A stretch of DNA of 64,000 bases. Origin: an uncultured Tissierellia bacterium. GTDB lineage: Bacteria > Bacillota > Clostridia > Tissierellales > Peptoniphilaceae. Positions 17,423 to 25,977 of this stretch are shown one piece after another. The position numbers were made by a program, and so were the translations under genes. The stretch spans positions 1 to 64,000 of the forward strand of contig CALAJY010000053.1 in assembly GCA_937923265.1 (NCBI GenBank). Reading direction: 5' to 3'. The first letter of the stretch is position 1; every line of letters starts with the position of its first letter. The notes beneath the pieces are model-generated. The model had not been told where the DNA came from and did no database searches. It saw only the letters and a list, made by a program, of their open reading frames with translations.

Positions 17423-17443
17423 GTAGGGTCTCCTCTCCACTGC

Positions 17444-18598
17444 TCATCTTTCCAAGATCTCTCTGCAAATTTTCTCCCAGTCCGCTTTCTTTTGGAGAAG
17501 GTCCTCCGGGCAAAGAATGGGCAGCGATCTTTCCCGGGCAAAGGCGAGCAACTTTCGGTTCTCGGGATTGCCCCCGGCACCTTCGCTGTCAATCAGAAGC
17601 CGGCAATGAGAAAGATGATCTCGGGCCCGGGCTCGTTGCTCTTCGCCGGGAGCGGTAAAGGCCGGAATCCCATCAATCCCCGCAGCCAGGACCTTGGCCA
17701 CCTGGTAATCCACATCATTCTCCCAGAGAAGGCCGGTTTCGAAGGGCAGGCCTCGTCGTTGCAGAAAACGGAAGAGGGGGGTGCCCTTTCCGTTTCCGGC
17801 CAGGACGTAAATCCTCGGCGTTCCCTCCGCCTTCTTCAGTTCAATGCTGCCGAAGAGTTGGTTATAGGCCCCATCGGGCAGGCCAAAGAGTTGGCTGATC
17901 CGGTTCTCCTGCAGAAACTCCTCCGGCCGTGCGAAAACGGCCTTTCCTCCGTCCTGAACGCAGAGGACAAAATCCGCTAATTTTAAAGCCAGGTCGATCT
18001 CGTGGAGGGAAAGGACAATCGTGAGCTTCTCCTGCGAGGCGAGGCGACGAAGCAGATTCAGCAGTTCCACGGAATAACGAATATCCAGGAAGGCGGTCGG
18101 CTCGTCTAAAAGGAGAAGACGGGGCTTCTGGCAAAGGGCGCGGGCGAGAAGAATGCGCTGTTGCTGGCCATCGGACAGAAAGAGAAAGCCCTTGTCCGCC
18201 AAGGAAGCGGCATCCACGGCCGCCAGGGATTCTTCAATGATCCTTTGATCCTCTTGGCCGAGTCGGCCAAAGCGGTCCGTATAGGGATATCGGCCCAGGG
18301 CCACCACCTCGCGAGCGGTCATGTGGTTGGCCCGCACGCGCTCGGTCAAGAGCACCGACATGGTGCGGGCTCGCTCCTTCGCCTTCCAATCGCCGGTGTC
18401 CACCCCCTCCACCACGACCGCCCCATGGAGCTTCTTGAGCTGGCCGGTGATGGTTTTTAATATCGTAGACTTTCCCGCACCGTTGGGGCCGATCAGGCAG
18501 AGAATCGATCCCCGGTCAATGGATAGATCAATTTTATCAAGCAATACCCTGCCGTCATAGCCCACGGCGAGGTCTTTTACATCAAAAAAACGACACAA
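17444..18598 (-). CDS. FecE/BtuD-type ABC ATPase with an extra C-terminal domain
   Basis: A 384-residue ATPase for a cobalamin/siderophore-type importer. Residues 1 to about 240 form the ABC domain: Walker A GPNGAGKST, Q-loop, signature LSDGQQQRILLARAL and Walker B LLLLDEPTAFLD. Residues about 255-384 form a second domain (IYVLAGNGKGTPLFRFLQRR...) absent from plain BtuD and rich in Rossmann-like hydrophobic strands; its role is unknown, but related extensions occur in other FecE-like ATPases. The start is a TTG at 18598, with AAAGGAGG eight bases upstream and directly next to the permease stop. It lies between the permease gene and cbiA. Confidence 0.88.
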   Translation of the reverse strand: MCRFFDVKDLAVGYDGRVLLDKIDLSIDRGSILCLIGPNGAGKSTILKTITGQLKKLHGAVVVEGVDTGDWKAKERARTMSVLLTERVRANHMTAREVVALGRYPYTDRFGRLGQEDQRIIEESLAAVDAASLADKGFLFLSDGQQQRILLARALCQKPRLLLLDEPTAFLDIRYSVELLNLLRRLASQEKLTIVLSLHEIDLALKLADFVLCVQDGGKAVFARPEEFLQENRISQLFGLPDGAYNQLFGSIELKKAEGTPRIYVLAGNGKGTPLFRFLQRRGLPFETGLLWENDVDYQVAKVLAAGIDGIPAFTAPGEEQRARARDHLSHCRLLIDSEGAGGNPENRKLLAFARERSLPILCPEDLLQKKADWEKICREILER

Positions 18599-18599
18599 C

Positions 18600-19715
18600 T
18601 TATGCCTCCTTTCTCCGCTTCGCCACCATCATGTAGATCACAACGGGGGCACCGAAGAACGCCGTCACCGTCCCAATCATGAGCTCCGTCGGGGAGAAAA
18701 GGGTGCGGGCAAGCAGGTCGGAAAAAAGACAAAAACAGGATCCGCCCAGAAAACAGATGGGGATCATCGCTTTCGGATCCGAAGAATGAAGGAAGCTGCG
18801 AACCATATGAGGCACCGCAATTCCCACAAAGGAAATCGGTCCGGCAAAGGCCGTCACACAGGAAGAGAGCAAGCTCGAAATGAGAATTAGGAAGAAACGG
18901 AACAGTTTGACATTGATTCCCATGCTTCGCGCATAGCTCTCTCCGAGACGGTAGCCTGAGATCGGTTTTGACAAGGCAAAGGTGAAGATCAAGCAGAGAC
19001 CGCAGATCACAAAAGAGGTCAGGACAAAATCCCAGTTAGCTCCCGAAAAGGAGCCCATGGACCAATTCTTCAGACCCGCCACCTGGTGGTCGTCTGCAAA
19101 GGTAATACAAAAATCAATCATCGCGTTACAGATGTAACTCATCATAATTCCAATCACCAGGAGGAAGGACATGTTGTGTACCCTTTGCGAAAATAAAAGC
19201 ACGATCCCGGTGATAAAAAGCGACCCCGCAAAGGCTGCAACAACCAGACTGAGGGGAGGCAGGCTCCCCAGCGAGGGAGCGATAAAGAGAATGGTGAATC
19301 CCACGAGGAGCTTGGCTCCGGAGGAGATTCCTAGAATAAAGGGACCCGCGATGGGGTTCCGAAAGAACACCTGGAGAAGATAGCCCGACAGGGCCAGGGC
19401 TCCTCCCAAAATGGCACACAGGGAGAGCCGGGGCAGGCGGATGCGAAAGAGGATCTGCCGGGCCATCTCATTGACGTCTCCCGTCTGTTGGCTCCATTGA
19501 CTCAGCTTTCCCGAAAAGAGATGGGAGAGCCAGTCCGAAAAAATCCGGCCGATCTGGGAGAGACTGATCTTCACCGATCCCGCCATAATATTCCAGATCA
19601 CACCAACAAAAAAGAGAACCAGCAGGAAAAAAAGGGCGAGCAGAAACCGGTTTTTCCCCCGGCGCAATGGATGTGCCATCTCTCCTCTGTTTCCATGTCC
19701 CTGTGCTTTTCCCAC
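18600..19715 (-). CDS. FecCD-family ABC permease (cobalamin/siderophore/haem type)
   Basis: A 371-residue polytopic permease of the BtuC/FecCD family. After a basic leader the first helix starts near residue 25, and about ten hydrophobic segments follow. Family blocks such as LPRLSLCAILGGALALSG, NPIAGPFILGISSGAKL, the ATPase-contact GISFVGIAVPHMVRSF-like segment and SPTELMIGTVTAFFGAPVVIYMM are present. The GTG at 19715 is chosen because AGGAG lies six bases upstream. With the flanking ATPase and lipoprotein it forms one importer; the corrinoid or tetrapyrrole substrate is inferred from the operon. Confidence 0.92.
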   Translation of the reverse strand: MGKAQGHGNRGEMAHPLRRGKNRFLLALFFLLVLFFVGVIWNIMAGSVKISLSQIGRIFSDWLSHLFSGKLSQWSQQTGDVNEMARQILFRIRLPRLSLCAILGGALALSGYLLQVFFRNPIAGPFILGISSGAKLLVGFTILFIAPSLGSLPPLSLVVAAFAGSLFITGIVLLFSQRVHNMSFLLVIGIMMSYICNAMIDFCITFADDHQVAGLKNWSMGSFSGANWDFVLTSFVICGLCLIFTFALSKPISGYRLGESYARSMGINVKLFRFFLILISSLLSSCVTAFAGPISFVGIAVPHMVRSFLHSSDPKAMIPICFLGGSCFCLFSDLLARTLFSPTELMIGTVTAFFGAPVVIYMMVAKRRKEA

Positions 19716-19753
19716 GGTTCTCTCCTATTCTTCTTTGATCTTGCTACAAATCC

Positions 19754-20905
19754 TTACTTGAGCCGGGTCATGTAAGGCAGCTCATCTTTGTCGCTTCCCT
19801 TAAAGATCTCGTGGAAGCTCTTGACCACCTGCCCGGACATCATGATGTCCTGGTACATGTCGCCACTCACGGCCCAGACATTGCCTTCTTTCACGGCCTT
19901 GAAATCCTTAAAGAGCTCATTCTTTTCGAACAGGTCTTTCAGGCTCTTTACATTGTTTCCCACCGTGTTGTTGTAGAAAAGAATGTCCGCATCTTTCGCC
20001 CCCTGATAGAAGGCTTCCATCTCCAGATGGACGATGCTGGACCGCTTGCCGTCATTGGTCAGCTTATCAAAAATGTAGTGACCCCCTGCCAGCTCGATCA
20101 TCTTCGTCACATAATCCCCGGTGCGGCGGGCGATCACGTCTCCCCGAGACACATTGAAGAAGGCTGCCGTTTTTCCCGTATCCTTTTCCCGGGATTCCTC
20201 CACCAGCTTCTTCTGTTCCTCAAAGGCTTTATTGGCCTGCTCTTCCTTGCCCAAGAGACAGCCGATGAGCTTCACCCACTCCATACGACCCAGGGGGCTG
20301 TCCTCATAGCTGGTTCTCTCTTCCAAAACCGGGATGCCGAGCTCTTCCAGCTTCGTTTGCACCTCCGGTGCATGCTTGATCATCCCCGACTCGATGGCCA
20401 GGGGACATTTTTTCGAAGTGAGAAGCTCGTAATCCGGATTCTTGTAATTCCCCGCATTGACGATCTTTCCCTCGTCCATGGCCTTGGTGATGTTGGCATT
20501 GGTCCAGGAAGCCCGCTTGGATCCGATCATCGGAAGGGCATCCAGGGAATCGAGCGAGTCAAAGAAACCCACGATGGCGGTTGCCGCACAGTAGATGTTC
20601 TTGATGGGCTGCTGCAGGACCACGGTGTCTTTGGGAAGGTTATCGGGGGCTTTCTTCCCCTCCGGAACAACCACAAAACGGTGCCCCTCTTTCAGGGAGA
20701 TTAGAGAACAGCCGTCTTCCAACTTTTTGATGGTGAACTGTTTGGAATATTCCAGGGGAACTTCTTCCTCTTTTTTGGCTTCTTGTGCCGGTTGGGAGGA
20801 GGAAGCGGTCGGCTTCTCCTCCCCTTGGCCACAGGCTGTCAAAAAACAGAGGCAAAATAGGAAAACAAAGAGTCCCCGGAGTATTTTTTTTACGAAAGCA
20901 CTCAT
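19754..20905 (-). CDS. Lipoprotein substrate-binding protein of the cobalamin-operon ABC importer
   Basis: A 383-residue TroA-fold binding protein (BtuF/FecB class). A basic n-region, hydrophobic core and the lipobox LTAC at about residue 25 indicate lipid anchoring outside the membrane, followed by a Ser/Gln/Glu-rich linker. The ligand-binding fold is recognisable from KNIYCAATAIVGFFDSLDSL to the C-terminal GDMYQDIMMSGQ. It overlaps the CbiK-like gene by 4 bases (ATGA), so the exported chelatase and the binding protein are made together. Confidence 0.9.
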   Translation of the reverse strand: MSAFVKKILRGLFVFLFCLCFLTACGQGEEKPTASSSQPAQEAKKEEEVPLEYSKQFTIKKLEDGCSLISLKEGHRFVVVPEGKKAPDNLPKDTVVLQQPIKNIYCAATAIVGFFDSLDSLDALPMIGSKRASWTNANITKAMDEGKIVNAGNYKNPDYELLTSKKCPLAIESGMIKHAPEVQTKLEELGIPVLEERTSYEDSPLGRMEWVKLIGCLLGKEEQANKAFEEQKKLVEESREKDTGKTAAFFNVSRGDVIARRTGDYVTKMIELAGGHYIFDKLTNDGKRSSIVHLEMEAFYQGAKDADILFYNNTVGNNVKSLKDLFEKNELFKDFKAVKEGNVWAVSGDMYQDIMMSGQVVKSFHEIFKGSDKDELPYMTRLK

Positions 20906-22626
20906 TTCGCAGCATTCCCATCAAAGTGCAGGGTGTAGTCCACTTCGTAGGGCTTGCTCATCGCGTCCGTGCAGCCAACCACCTTCATGTCCTTATCGAT
21001 CTCCGCAGGAATCTCAAAGACGGAGTTTCCCTCTTTGTTGATGGGCTCGTACTTCTTTCCATTGACCAGCATGTAGATGTAATGTTTGGACGACCATTGG
21101 ATGGTAGCCAAGGCCTTTCCGTCCTTGACCGCGACCTTTGCCGGGCTGGTTACCGTGGCGCGACCCGATCCGCCTTCGAGCTTCACGGGCAGTTGGTACT
21201 CTCCATCTTTCAGCGTCGTCGCAGCGCCTTCCACGGCGCCTGCCGGCTGGCTGTCCTTCGGCTCGGAGGAGCTTGTCTGCTCCTTGTCAGCGCCTTCCGC
21301 CGTGTTGTATTGGAAGGTAATCTTCCGGTCATACCATTTTTCCTTGCGATTGCTCCAGGCGGCACAGTCCATGGGAACGTTCAGCTTCTCCACGGGAACC
21401 GTGAACTTCACCTGGTCTCCCTCTTTCTGTGCGGGAATGAATTGATCTTCCGATGCCTTTTCCGCTTCCTCGCCCTTGCCCAGGAAGAGTTTGCCATAGC
21501 CCTTGCCGCTCATGGTCATGAGGGCGGACATCTTTCCGTCTTTCACGGTAAGCTGGCAGTCCACCACCTTAAACATGGAGGAAGAAGATTTCACCTGAAT
21601 CGGATAGGTTCCTTCTTTTAGATCCTTTGCTTCCATGGGCTTGCTTGCCGCCGCTTCCTTCTTGAAGTCTTCGGCGGGCTGTGCCATGGTCTCCTTGGCA
21701 TGGTCCACAATCATCTGCTGAATGCCTTCATACTGGCCCAGCCCCTTGATGACACATTCCGTCGCGAAGCCGGCCTTGGTGAACTGGCTCTTCCAGGAGT
21801 CATCGTCGTCTCCGGCCATATCGTTGTTGGCATGGTCTCCCGCAACAATCATTAATGGCATCAGGGCCGCCTTTTTGAAACCACCCTTTTTCGCCAGTTC
21901 AATCACATCGGCGCAGGTCGGCGTCGCTTCCACGGTACCGACGAAGATGTCTTTGATGCCCTTCTCGTCAATCTTCTTCTGTAATTTTGCATAAGTATCG
22001 TTGGATTGATGGGCGGTGCCATGACCCATGAAGACGCGAGCCATGCCCTCTTTCTTGTATTGTTCGGTTTCTTTTTCCAATACCTCAATCAACCGATCAT
22101 AGTCCTTGTCCTCGGAAAGCAGGTTCTTGCCGAAGCGAATGGTATCAAACTTGTCCGCATACTCCTTCACTTCCGTGACCACATCATCGTATTCAAAGCC
22201 TTCCATAATATGCGTGGGCTGAATCACAACGTCCTTCACGCCATCCTTTACCATCCGTTCCATGGCCTCTTTGACATTGTCAATCTCGATCTTGTCCCGC
22301 TTTTTCAGCTTATCGATAATGATCTGACTGGTAAAAGCACGTCGCACATCGTACTCGGGATAGGCTTTTGCGAGTGCTTTCTCGATTGCCCCGATGGTGA
22401 CATCCCTGGAATCATTGTAGCTGGTTCCAAAACTGACCGTTAATAGCACAGGCTTTTTCCCCTCTTTGTTCGCGACACCTTCTTTGGCCGATTCCGAGGT
22501 GCTTGCCGAATCCGCTTCGGATGCCTTCGTGCTTTCCTCATTCGTCTTATGTTGCCCACAGGCTGTCATCGCAACGATGAAGCACAGGGCCATCACCATC
22601 AGACCTAACTTCTTTAACGCTTTCAT
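20902..22626 (-). CDS. cbiK: Lipid-anchored CbiK-like cobaltochelatase with two C-terminal beta domains
   Basis: A 574-residue, three-part protein. Residues 1-23 are a lipoprotein signal ending in MTAC. Residues about 57-315 match CbiK (sirohydrochlorin cobaltochelatase): VSFGTSYNDSRDVTIGAIEK, RRAFTSQIIIDKLKKRD, the catalytic His in MGHGTAHQS and VAGDHANNDMAGDDDDSW. Residues about 333-435 and 460-570 are two similar domains that each begin with a KEGTYPIQVK / KDGEYQLPVK strand and contain a V-K-D-G-K turn; they resemble NEAT-type or other surface binding domains but are not assigned. Ordinary CbiK is about 265 residues and cytoplasmic. It is the first gene after the B12 riboswitch. It could insert cobalt or handle a tetrapyrrole outside the cell for the adjacent importer. 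Confidence 0.85.
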   Translation of the reverse strand: MKALKKLGLMVMALCFIVAMTACGQHKTNEESTKASEADSASTSESAKEGVANKEGKKPVLLTVSFGTSYNDSRDVTIGAIEKALAKAYPEYDVRRAFTSQIIIDKLKKRDKIEIDNVKEAMERMVKDGVKDVVIQPTHIMEGFEYDDVVTEVKEYADKFDTIRFGKNLLSEDKDYDRLIEVLEKETEQYKKEGMARVFMGHGTAHQSNDTYAKLQKKIDEKGIKDIFVGTVEATPTCADVIELAKKGGFKKAALMPLMIVAGDHANNDMAGDDDDSWKSQFTKAGFATECVIKGLGQYEGIQQMIVDHAKETMAQPAEDFKKEAAASKPMEAKDLKEGTYPIQVKSSSSMFKVVDCQLTVKDGKMSALMTMSGKGYGKLFLGKGEEAEKASEDQFIPAQKEGDQVKFTVPVEKLNVPMDCAAWSNRKEKWYDRKITFQYNTAEGADKEQTSSSEPKDSQPAGAVEGAATTLKDGEYQLPVKLEGGSGRATVTSPAKVAVKDGKALATIQWSSKHYIYMLVNGKKYEPINKEGNSVFEIPAEIDKDMKVVGCTDAMSKPYEVDYTLHFDGNAAK

Positions 22627-22693
22627 GTTTCCTCCTTAAAATAATGATTTCTTGACGCATCGGCACAAAGGACCAAGACAACGAGGGATGCAT

Positions 22694-22723
22694 AAAAAAA
22701 CCACAATAGCAACGCTATTGTGG
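22694..22723 (-). terminator. Terminator of the cobalamin riboswitch expression platform
   Basis: On the minus strand a perfect 10-bp stem (CCACAATAGC / GCTATTGTGG, loop GTT) is followed by seven T. It sits between the B12 aptamer and the first gene, with another short hairpin at about 22746-22769 between them that may act as part of the switch. This predicts premature termination when cobalamin is bound. Confidence 0.9.
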
Positions 22724-22779
22724 CCGAATTTACACAAAAAAACGCACTTCTCTTCTTTCCGAGAGAAGTTACTCATCGT

Positions 22780-22945
22780 CTAAGCAGGTCTCCTGACTCC
22801 GCATCCTCAATTCCTGCTCCTTCTCAGATTTCTCCAATGGTTTTCGCAGGAACCTCCGCATCCACAGTGGCGGTACCGTCCCGGATTCTGACCGGGTTCC
22901 CTATTCTTCGACAAACGTCGACACTTAAACGGTATTCAATTGTCG
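22780..22945 (-). promoter_or_regulatory. Cobalamin (AdoCbl) riboswitch aptamer
   Basis: Read on the minus strand the region has the B12-element core: GGGAACCCGGTCAGAATCC, GGGACGG, and the conserved GCCACTGT (22871-22864), followed downstream by GTCAGGAGACCTGCTTA. It lies between a promoter at 22954-22981 and a terminator hairpin, about 150 nt before the CbiK-like gene, and should repress the whole cob operon when cobalamin is plentiful. Confidence 0.95.
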
Positions 22946-22953
22946 CCACTATT

Positions 22954-22981
22954 AATATACTATTTCAATTTCCTTTGTCAA
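22954..22981 (-). promoter_or_regulatory. Promoter of the riboswitch-controlled cob operon
   Basis: A consensus TTGACA (22981-22976, minus strand) starts eight bases after the cbiL stop codon. TATATT follows after 16 bases (or TATTAA after 18). Transcription would begin just before the aptamer, so cbiL is left out of this transcript. Confidence 0.65.
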
Positions 22982-22988
22982 TAATAAA

Positions 22989-23642
22989 TCACAGCGCTTT
23001 TCGGGCAATCATGAGAGACATGTAGCAACCCTTTTCCGGCACCCGGTCCAGGGGCCAGATTCGTTCTTCGGGACTGCCCATTTTCTCACAGTAATAGAAA
23101 TGGAAACCCAGGTCCTTCAGAGAGGTTCCGATCTCTTTCGCCCGATCGCCGATTTTTAAGATGGCGAGCGATTCCGCCATGGACGCCTTCTTGGCCTCAT
23201 AGGCATCCATCAGCAGAAAACACTCTCCCTGGCGCGCCAGCGGCCATCCCTTTCGATGAAAGGCCGCCATGTAGCTGGGGATCCCCGGAACATAGCGAAG
23301 GTCTAACTGCGGATTCCTCTGGAATCGCTCCACGGTGGAGTAAATGAGAGCATCCCCGATGGTAAGAAACACGCCGTAGCCCCCTTCGGGAATTTTTTCG
23401 GCGATCTCCTCGCTGTGAAGGAGATCGGTTCGCTCCGGATCTTGATCCCGACTCATTGCATAGTCCAGAAACATAGGTGTGGGTCCCTGCCATTTCTCTT
23501 GCACGGCCTCCCAGGCCCTGCTCTTTCCCCGCACCCGGGGTGCAAACGCCACCGCCGCACCTTCGATGAGCGCAAGGGCCTCCTGGCTCAGGTGCTTTCC
23601 GGGATCCACCCCAATTCCAATGGCATACAGTGTTTTTTTCAT
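22989..23642 (-). CDS. cbiL: Cobalt-precorrin-2 C20-methyltransferase
   Basis: A 217-residue tetrapyrrole methylase close to CbiL/CobI: N-terminal YAIGIGVDPGKHLSQEALAL, the FLTIGDALIYSTVERF loop and the RYVPGIPSYMAAFHRKGWPLA block. In the usual motif GVGPGDPEL the sequence here is GVDPGKHL, a small departure. It is transcribed with the DUF1232 gene six bases upstream and ends just before the cob operon promoter, so it escapes the riboswitch that governs the rest of the pathway. SUMT (precorrin-2 synthesis) is not in the window. Confidence 0.88.
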   Translation of the reverse strand: MKKTLYAIGIGVDPGKHLSQEALALIEGAAVAFAPRVRGKSRAWEAVQEKWQGPTPMFLDYAMSRDQDPERTDLLHSEEIAEKIPEGGYGVFLTIGDALIYSTVERFQRNPQLDLRYVPGIPSYMAAFHRKGWPLARQGECFLLMDAYEAKKASMAESLAILKIGDRAKEIGTSLKDLGFHFYYCEKMGSPEERIWPLDRVPEKGCYMSLMIARKAL

Positions 23643-23648
23643 CGTCCG

Positions 23649-24020
23649 TTATCGTCCCTTCCATTCCTTATACGCATCGATTTCTTGCTTCAAGTGTCGA
23701 AACACGTAGGTTAATATCGCTAAGTCATCCCCGAAACCGATTCCCACCAGAAAATCGGGAATCAGATCGAGAGGGGAAATCAAATACAGGATGGCTCCCA
23801 CAACAAAAATCAGGTTTTTCTTATTCAGTCCCTTATAGCGCCGCTTTACCGTGTCCTGGACCAGGTTCACCAGGATCATGGCCTCATCCTTCACGCCCTT
23901 CAGATGATCCTCTCGACCTAACAGCTGCACGGCTTCTTGTAAGACCGCTTTTAACCGTTTCCGATTGGTGACAACTTTCGAAGCTTTCCCTATCCAACTT
24001 TTCGGTAAACGAAGTTTCAT
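23649..24020 (-). CDS. DUF1232 (YkvA-like) small membrane-associated protein
   Basis: A 123-residue protein. The DUF1232 core lies at residues 70-105, with the hallmark GAILYLISPLDLIPDFLVGIGFGDDLAIL. The first 60 residues are basic and helical. The function of the family is unknown. AAAGGA precedes the ATG. It shares a transcript with cbiL, though nothing in the protein suggests a tetrapyrrole role. Confidence 0.88.
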   Translation of the reverse strand: MKLRLPKSWIGKASKVVTNRKRLKAVLQEAVQLLGREDHLKGVKDEAMILVNLVQDTVKRRYKGLNKKNLIFVVGAILYLISPLDLIPDFLVGIGFGDDLAILTYVFRHLKQEIDAYKEWKGR

Positions 24021-24141
24021 AATCGATCCTTTCTTTTTTCAAGCATTCGTATGATAAAAAGTTTACCCGATTTCTCATCCCCTCAATAGCAAAAAATTAT
24101 CCGCCGCACACCGGAAAAACTCTTTTCTCTCGTGAATTCCT

Positions 24142-24150
24142 TGCTATAAT
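24142..24150 (+). promoter_or_regulatory. Extended -10 promoter for the Na/Pi transporter gene
   Basis: TGC followed by the consensus TATAAT (24145-24150) forms an extended -10 element about 75 nt upstream of the ATG. No good -35 is seen, which fits extended -10 promoters. Confidence 0.5.
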
Positions 24151-24225
24151 GGACATGGATTTACTTAACTTTAACATAGAATTAACAGAAATAAACTTTT
24201 ACCATACGCACAAGAAAGGATCTGC

Positions 24226-25896
24226 ATGGATACCACAATAACGCTTGCTCAGATGAACTGGAACTTCATTGCCGGAGGGCTGGGACTCTTTCTTTTCGGC
24301 ATTAAGCTCATGGGCGACAGCCTGACCAACTTTGCAGGAACAAAAATTCGGGATTACATCGAAAAGTATACCTCCCATCCTCTGATGGCAATTCTAGTGG
24401 GAATCATCCTCACGGGCGCCATTCAGTCTTCTTCCGCCACCACCGTCATCGCCATCAGCCTCGTGCGAGCCGGTTTGATGCGTATGGAACAGGCAATCGG
24501 CGTCACCCTCGGTGCGAACATCGGAACCACCGTCACCTCCATTCTTATCGGATTTGATGTCGGCTATTTTTCCTATTACATCCTGCTGATCGGCGTCGTC
24601 GTGGTCATGTTTGCCGCTCGCAAAAAGCGGATCTATGTTGGGGAGATTCTCATTGGTTTTGCCATGCTCTTCATCGGATTAAATATGATGGGGGATGCCC
24701 TGGAACAGCTTCAATACCTTGCCGGATTCAACAACTTTGTGACCTCCATGGCCCAGTACCCGATTATTGCGGTCCTGGTTGGGGCCGTCATCACGGGAAT
24801 CATCCAGTCCTCCTCGGCCGTCGTCGGTATCATTCAGACCCTTTTTGCGACCAAGTCGATCACCCTGCTTCCGGCCTTGGGTCTCGTCTTTGGTGCGAAC
24901 ATCGGAACCACCGTGACCGCCGCCATCGCCTCGCTGGGAGGAAGCTTGGCCGCTCGGAGAACCTCCCTGTTCCATTTTCTCTTTAATGTGATCTCTTCGC
25001 TCATCTTCCTGGTCCTGATTCATCCCTTTGCCCAACTCGTTCTCTTTCTCTCCCACATGTGGGGACTCAATGCCTTGATGACGGTTGCGGTAGGGCACTT
25101 TATCTTTAACGTGGCCGGTGTGATCTTCTTCCTTCCCTTCCTCAAGCCCATCATCAAGCTCCTGAACCGCATCATCCCCGGCAAGGATGACCTCTTCATG
25201 GAGTTTGGAAAGTTGGACCTGGATGAACGCCTCATTTCCCGCTTCCCCGCCGCCGCTCTTCAGAAGGCCCGGGAGGGCGTTAATCAGGTGTCGGACCTGG
25301 CCCTTCAGTCCATGATTGCCTCCCAGAATTTCCTGTCGACAGGAAATCGCAAATATTTCCAACAGGTCAACCAGCTGGAGGATACCATCAACAGCATGGA
25401 CACCAAAATCATCACCTATCTGCTCCGCATCTCCAAGCAGGACCTCTCCGAGGATAAATCCGTGGAGTATTCCATCAACCTTCAGGTAGAGAAAAACTTT
25501 GAGCGTGTGGCAGACCTGGTTCAAAACCTGGCGGAATACTACGACACCATCTACGAATCGGGGGAACGCTTTGAGCCCGAAGCCATGGAGGAACTCATGT
25601 CCGTCTATGAGCTCCTGGTGCACAACTACGTGAATGCCGTGAAGATCTTTAATACCAAGAACTATTCCCTCTATGAGACGATCAAGGAGGACGAAAACAA
25701 CTTAAACCTCATCGAATACAAGCTACGGGAATCCCACTTTAACCGGATCACCTCCCACTATGAACAGGCGGGGGTCATCACTTCCCTCTTTGTGGACATC
25801 CTGTCCACCATGGAGCGAATCGGGGACAATGCGTTCAACGTTGCCTCCCTGACCTTCAACCCCATCAAAACCCACAAGGAAAAAGAAATTCAATAA
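24226..25896 (+). CDS. Na+/phosphate cotransporter (NptA/YjbB family) with PhoU-like C-terminus
   Basis: A 556-residue transporter. The two inverted PNaS repeats are clear, each with a QSSSA motif: ILTGAIQSSSATTVIA near residue 64 and VITGIIQSSSAVVGII near residue 190, and each followed by GANIGTTVT. Residues about 340-550 form a helical PhoU-like domain with paired ERVADLVQNLAEYY and ERIGDNAFNVASL motifs. It should export or import phosphate with sodium. The gene stands alone between its own promoter and a two-way terminator. Confidence 0.93.
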   Translation: MDTTITLAQMNWNFIAGGLGLFLFGIKLMGDSLTNFAGTKIRDYIEKYTSHPLMAILVGIILTGAIQSSSATTVIAISLVRAGLMRMEQAIGVTLGANIGTTVTSILIGFDVGYFSYYILLIGVVVVMFAARKKRIYVGEILIGFAMLFIGLNMMGDALEQLQYLAGFNNFVTSMAQYPIIAVLVGAVITGIIQSSSAVVGIIQTLFATKSITLLPALGLVFGANIGTTVTAAIASLGGSLAARRTSLFHFLFNVISSLIFLVLIHPFAQLVLFLSHMWGLNALMTVAVGHFIFNVAGVIFFLPFLKPIIKLLNRIIPGKDDLFMEFGKLDLDERLISRFPAAALQKAREGVNQVSDLALQSMIASQNFLSTGNRKYFQQVNQLEDTINSMDTKIITYLLRISKQDLSEDKSVEYSINLQVEKNFERVADLVQNLAEYYDTIYESGERFEPEAMEELMSVYELLVHNYVNAVKIFNTKNYSLYETIKEDENNLNLIEYKLRESHFNRITSHYEQAGVITSLFVDILSTMERIGDNAFNVASLTFNPIKTHKEKEIQ

Positions 25897-25899
25897 GCG

Positions 25900-25972
25900 A
25901 AAAGAGTCCCTTACGATGCACCTCCCGTGGATTTCCATCCACACAGGGAGCTCCGTAAGAGACTCTTTTTTA
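25900..25972. terminator. Long bidirectional terminator hairpin
   Basis: AAAAGAGTC.CTTACG (from 25900) pairs with CGTAAGAGACTCTTTT (to 25968), with an inner stem around CTCCC and GGGAG. T-runs flank both sides. It serves the convergent transporter and fetB genes. Confidence 0.85.
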
Positions 25973-25977
25973 TTTTC

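Noticed and set aside
24679..25623. 314-codon minus-strand open frame
   Set aside because: Antisense to the Na/Pi transporter gene; His/Gly/Asp-rich shadow translation.
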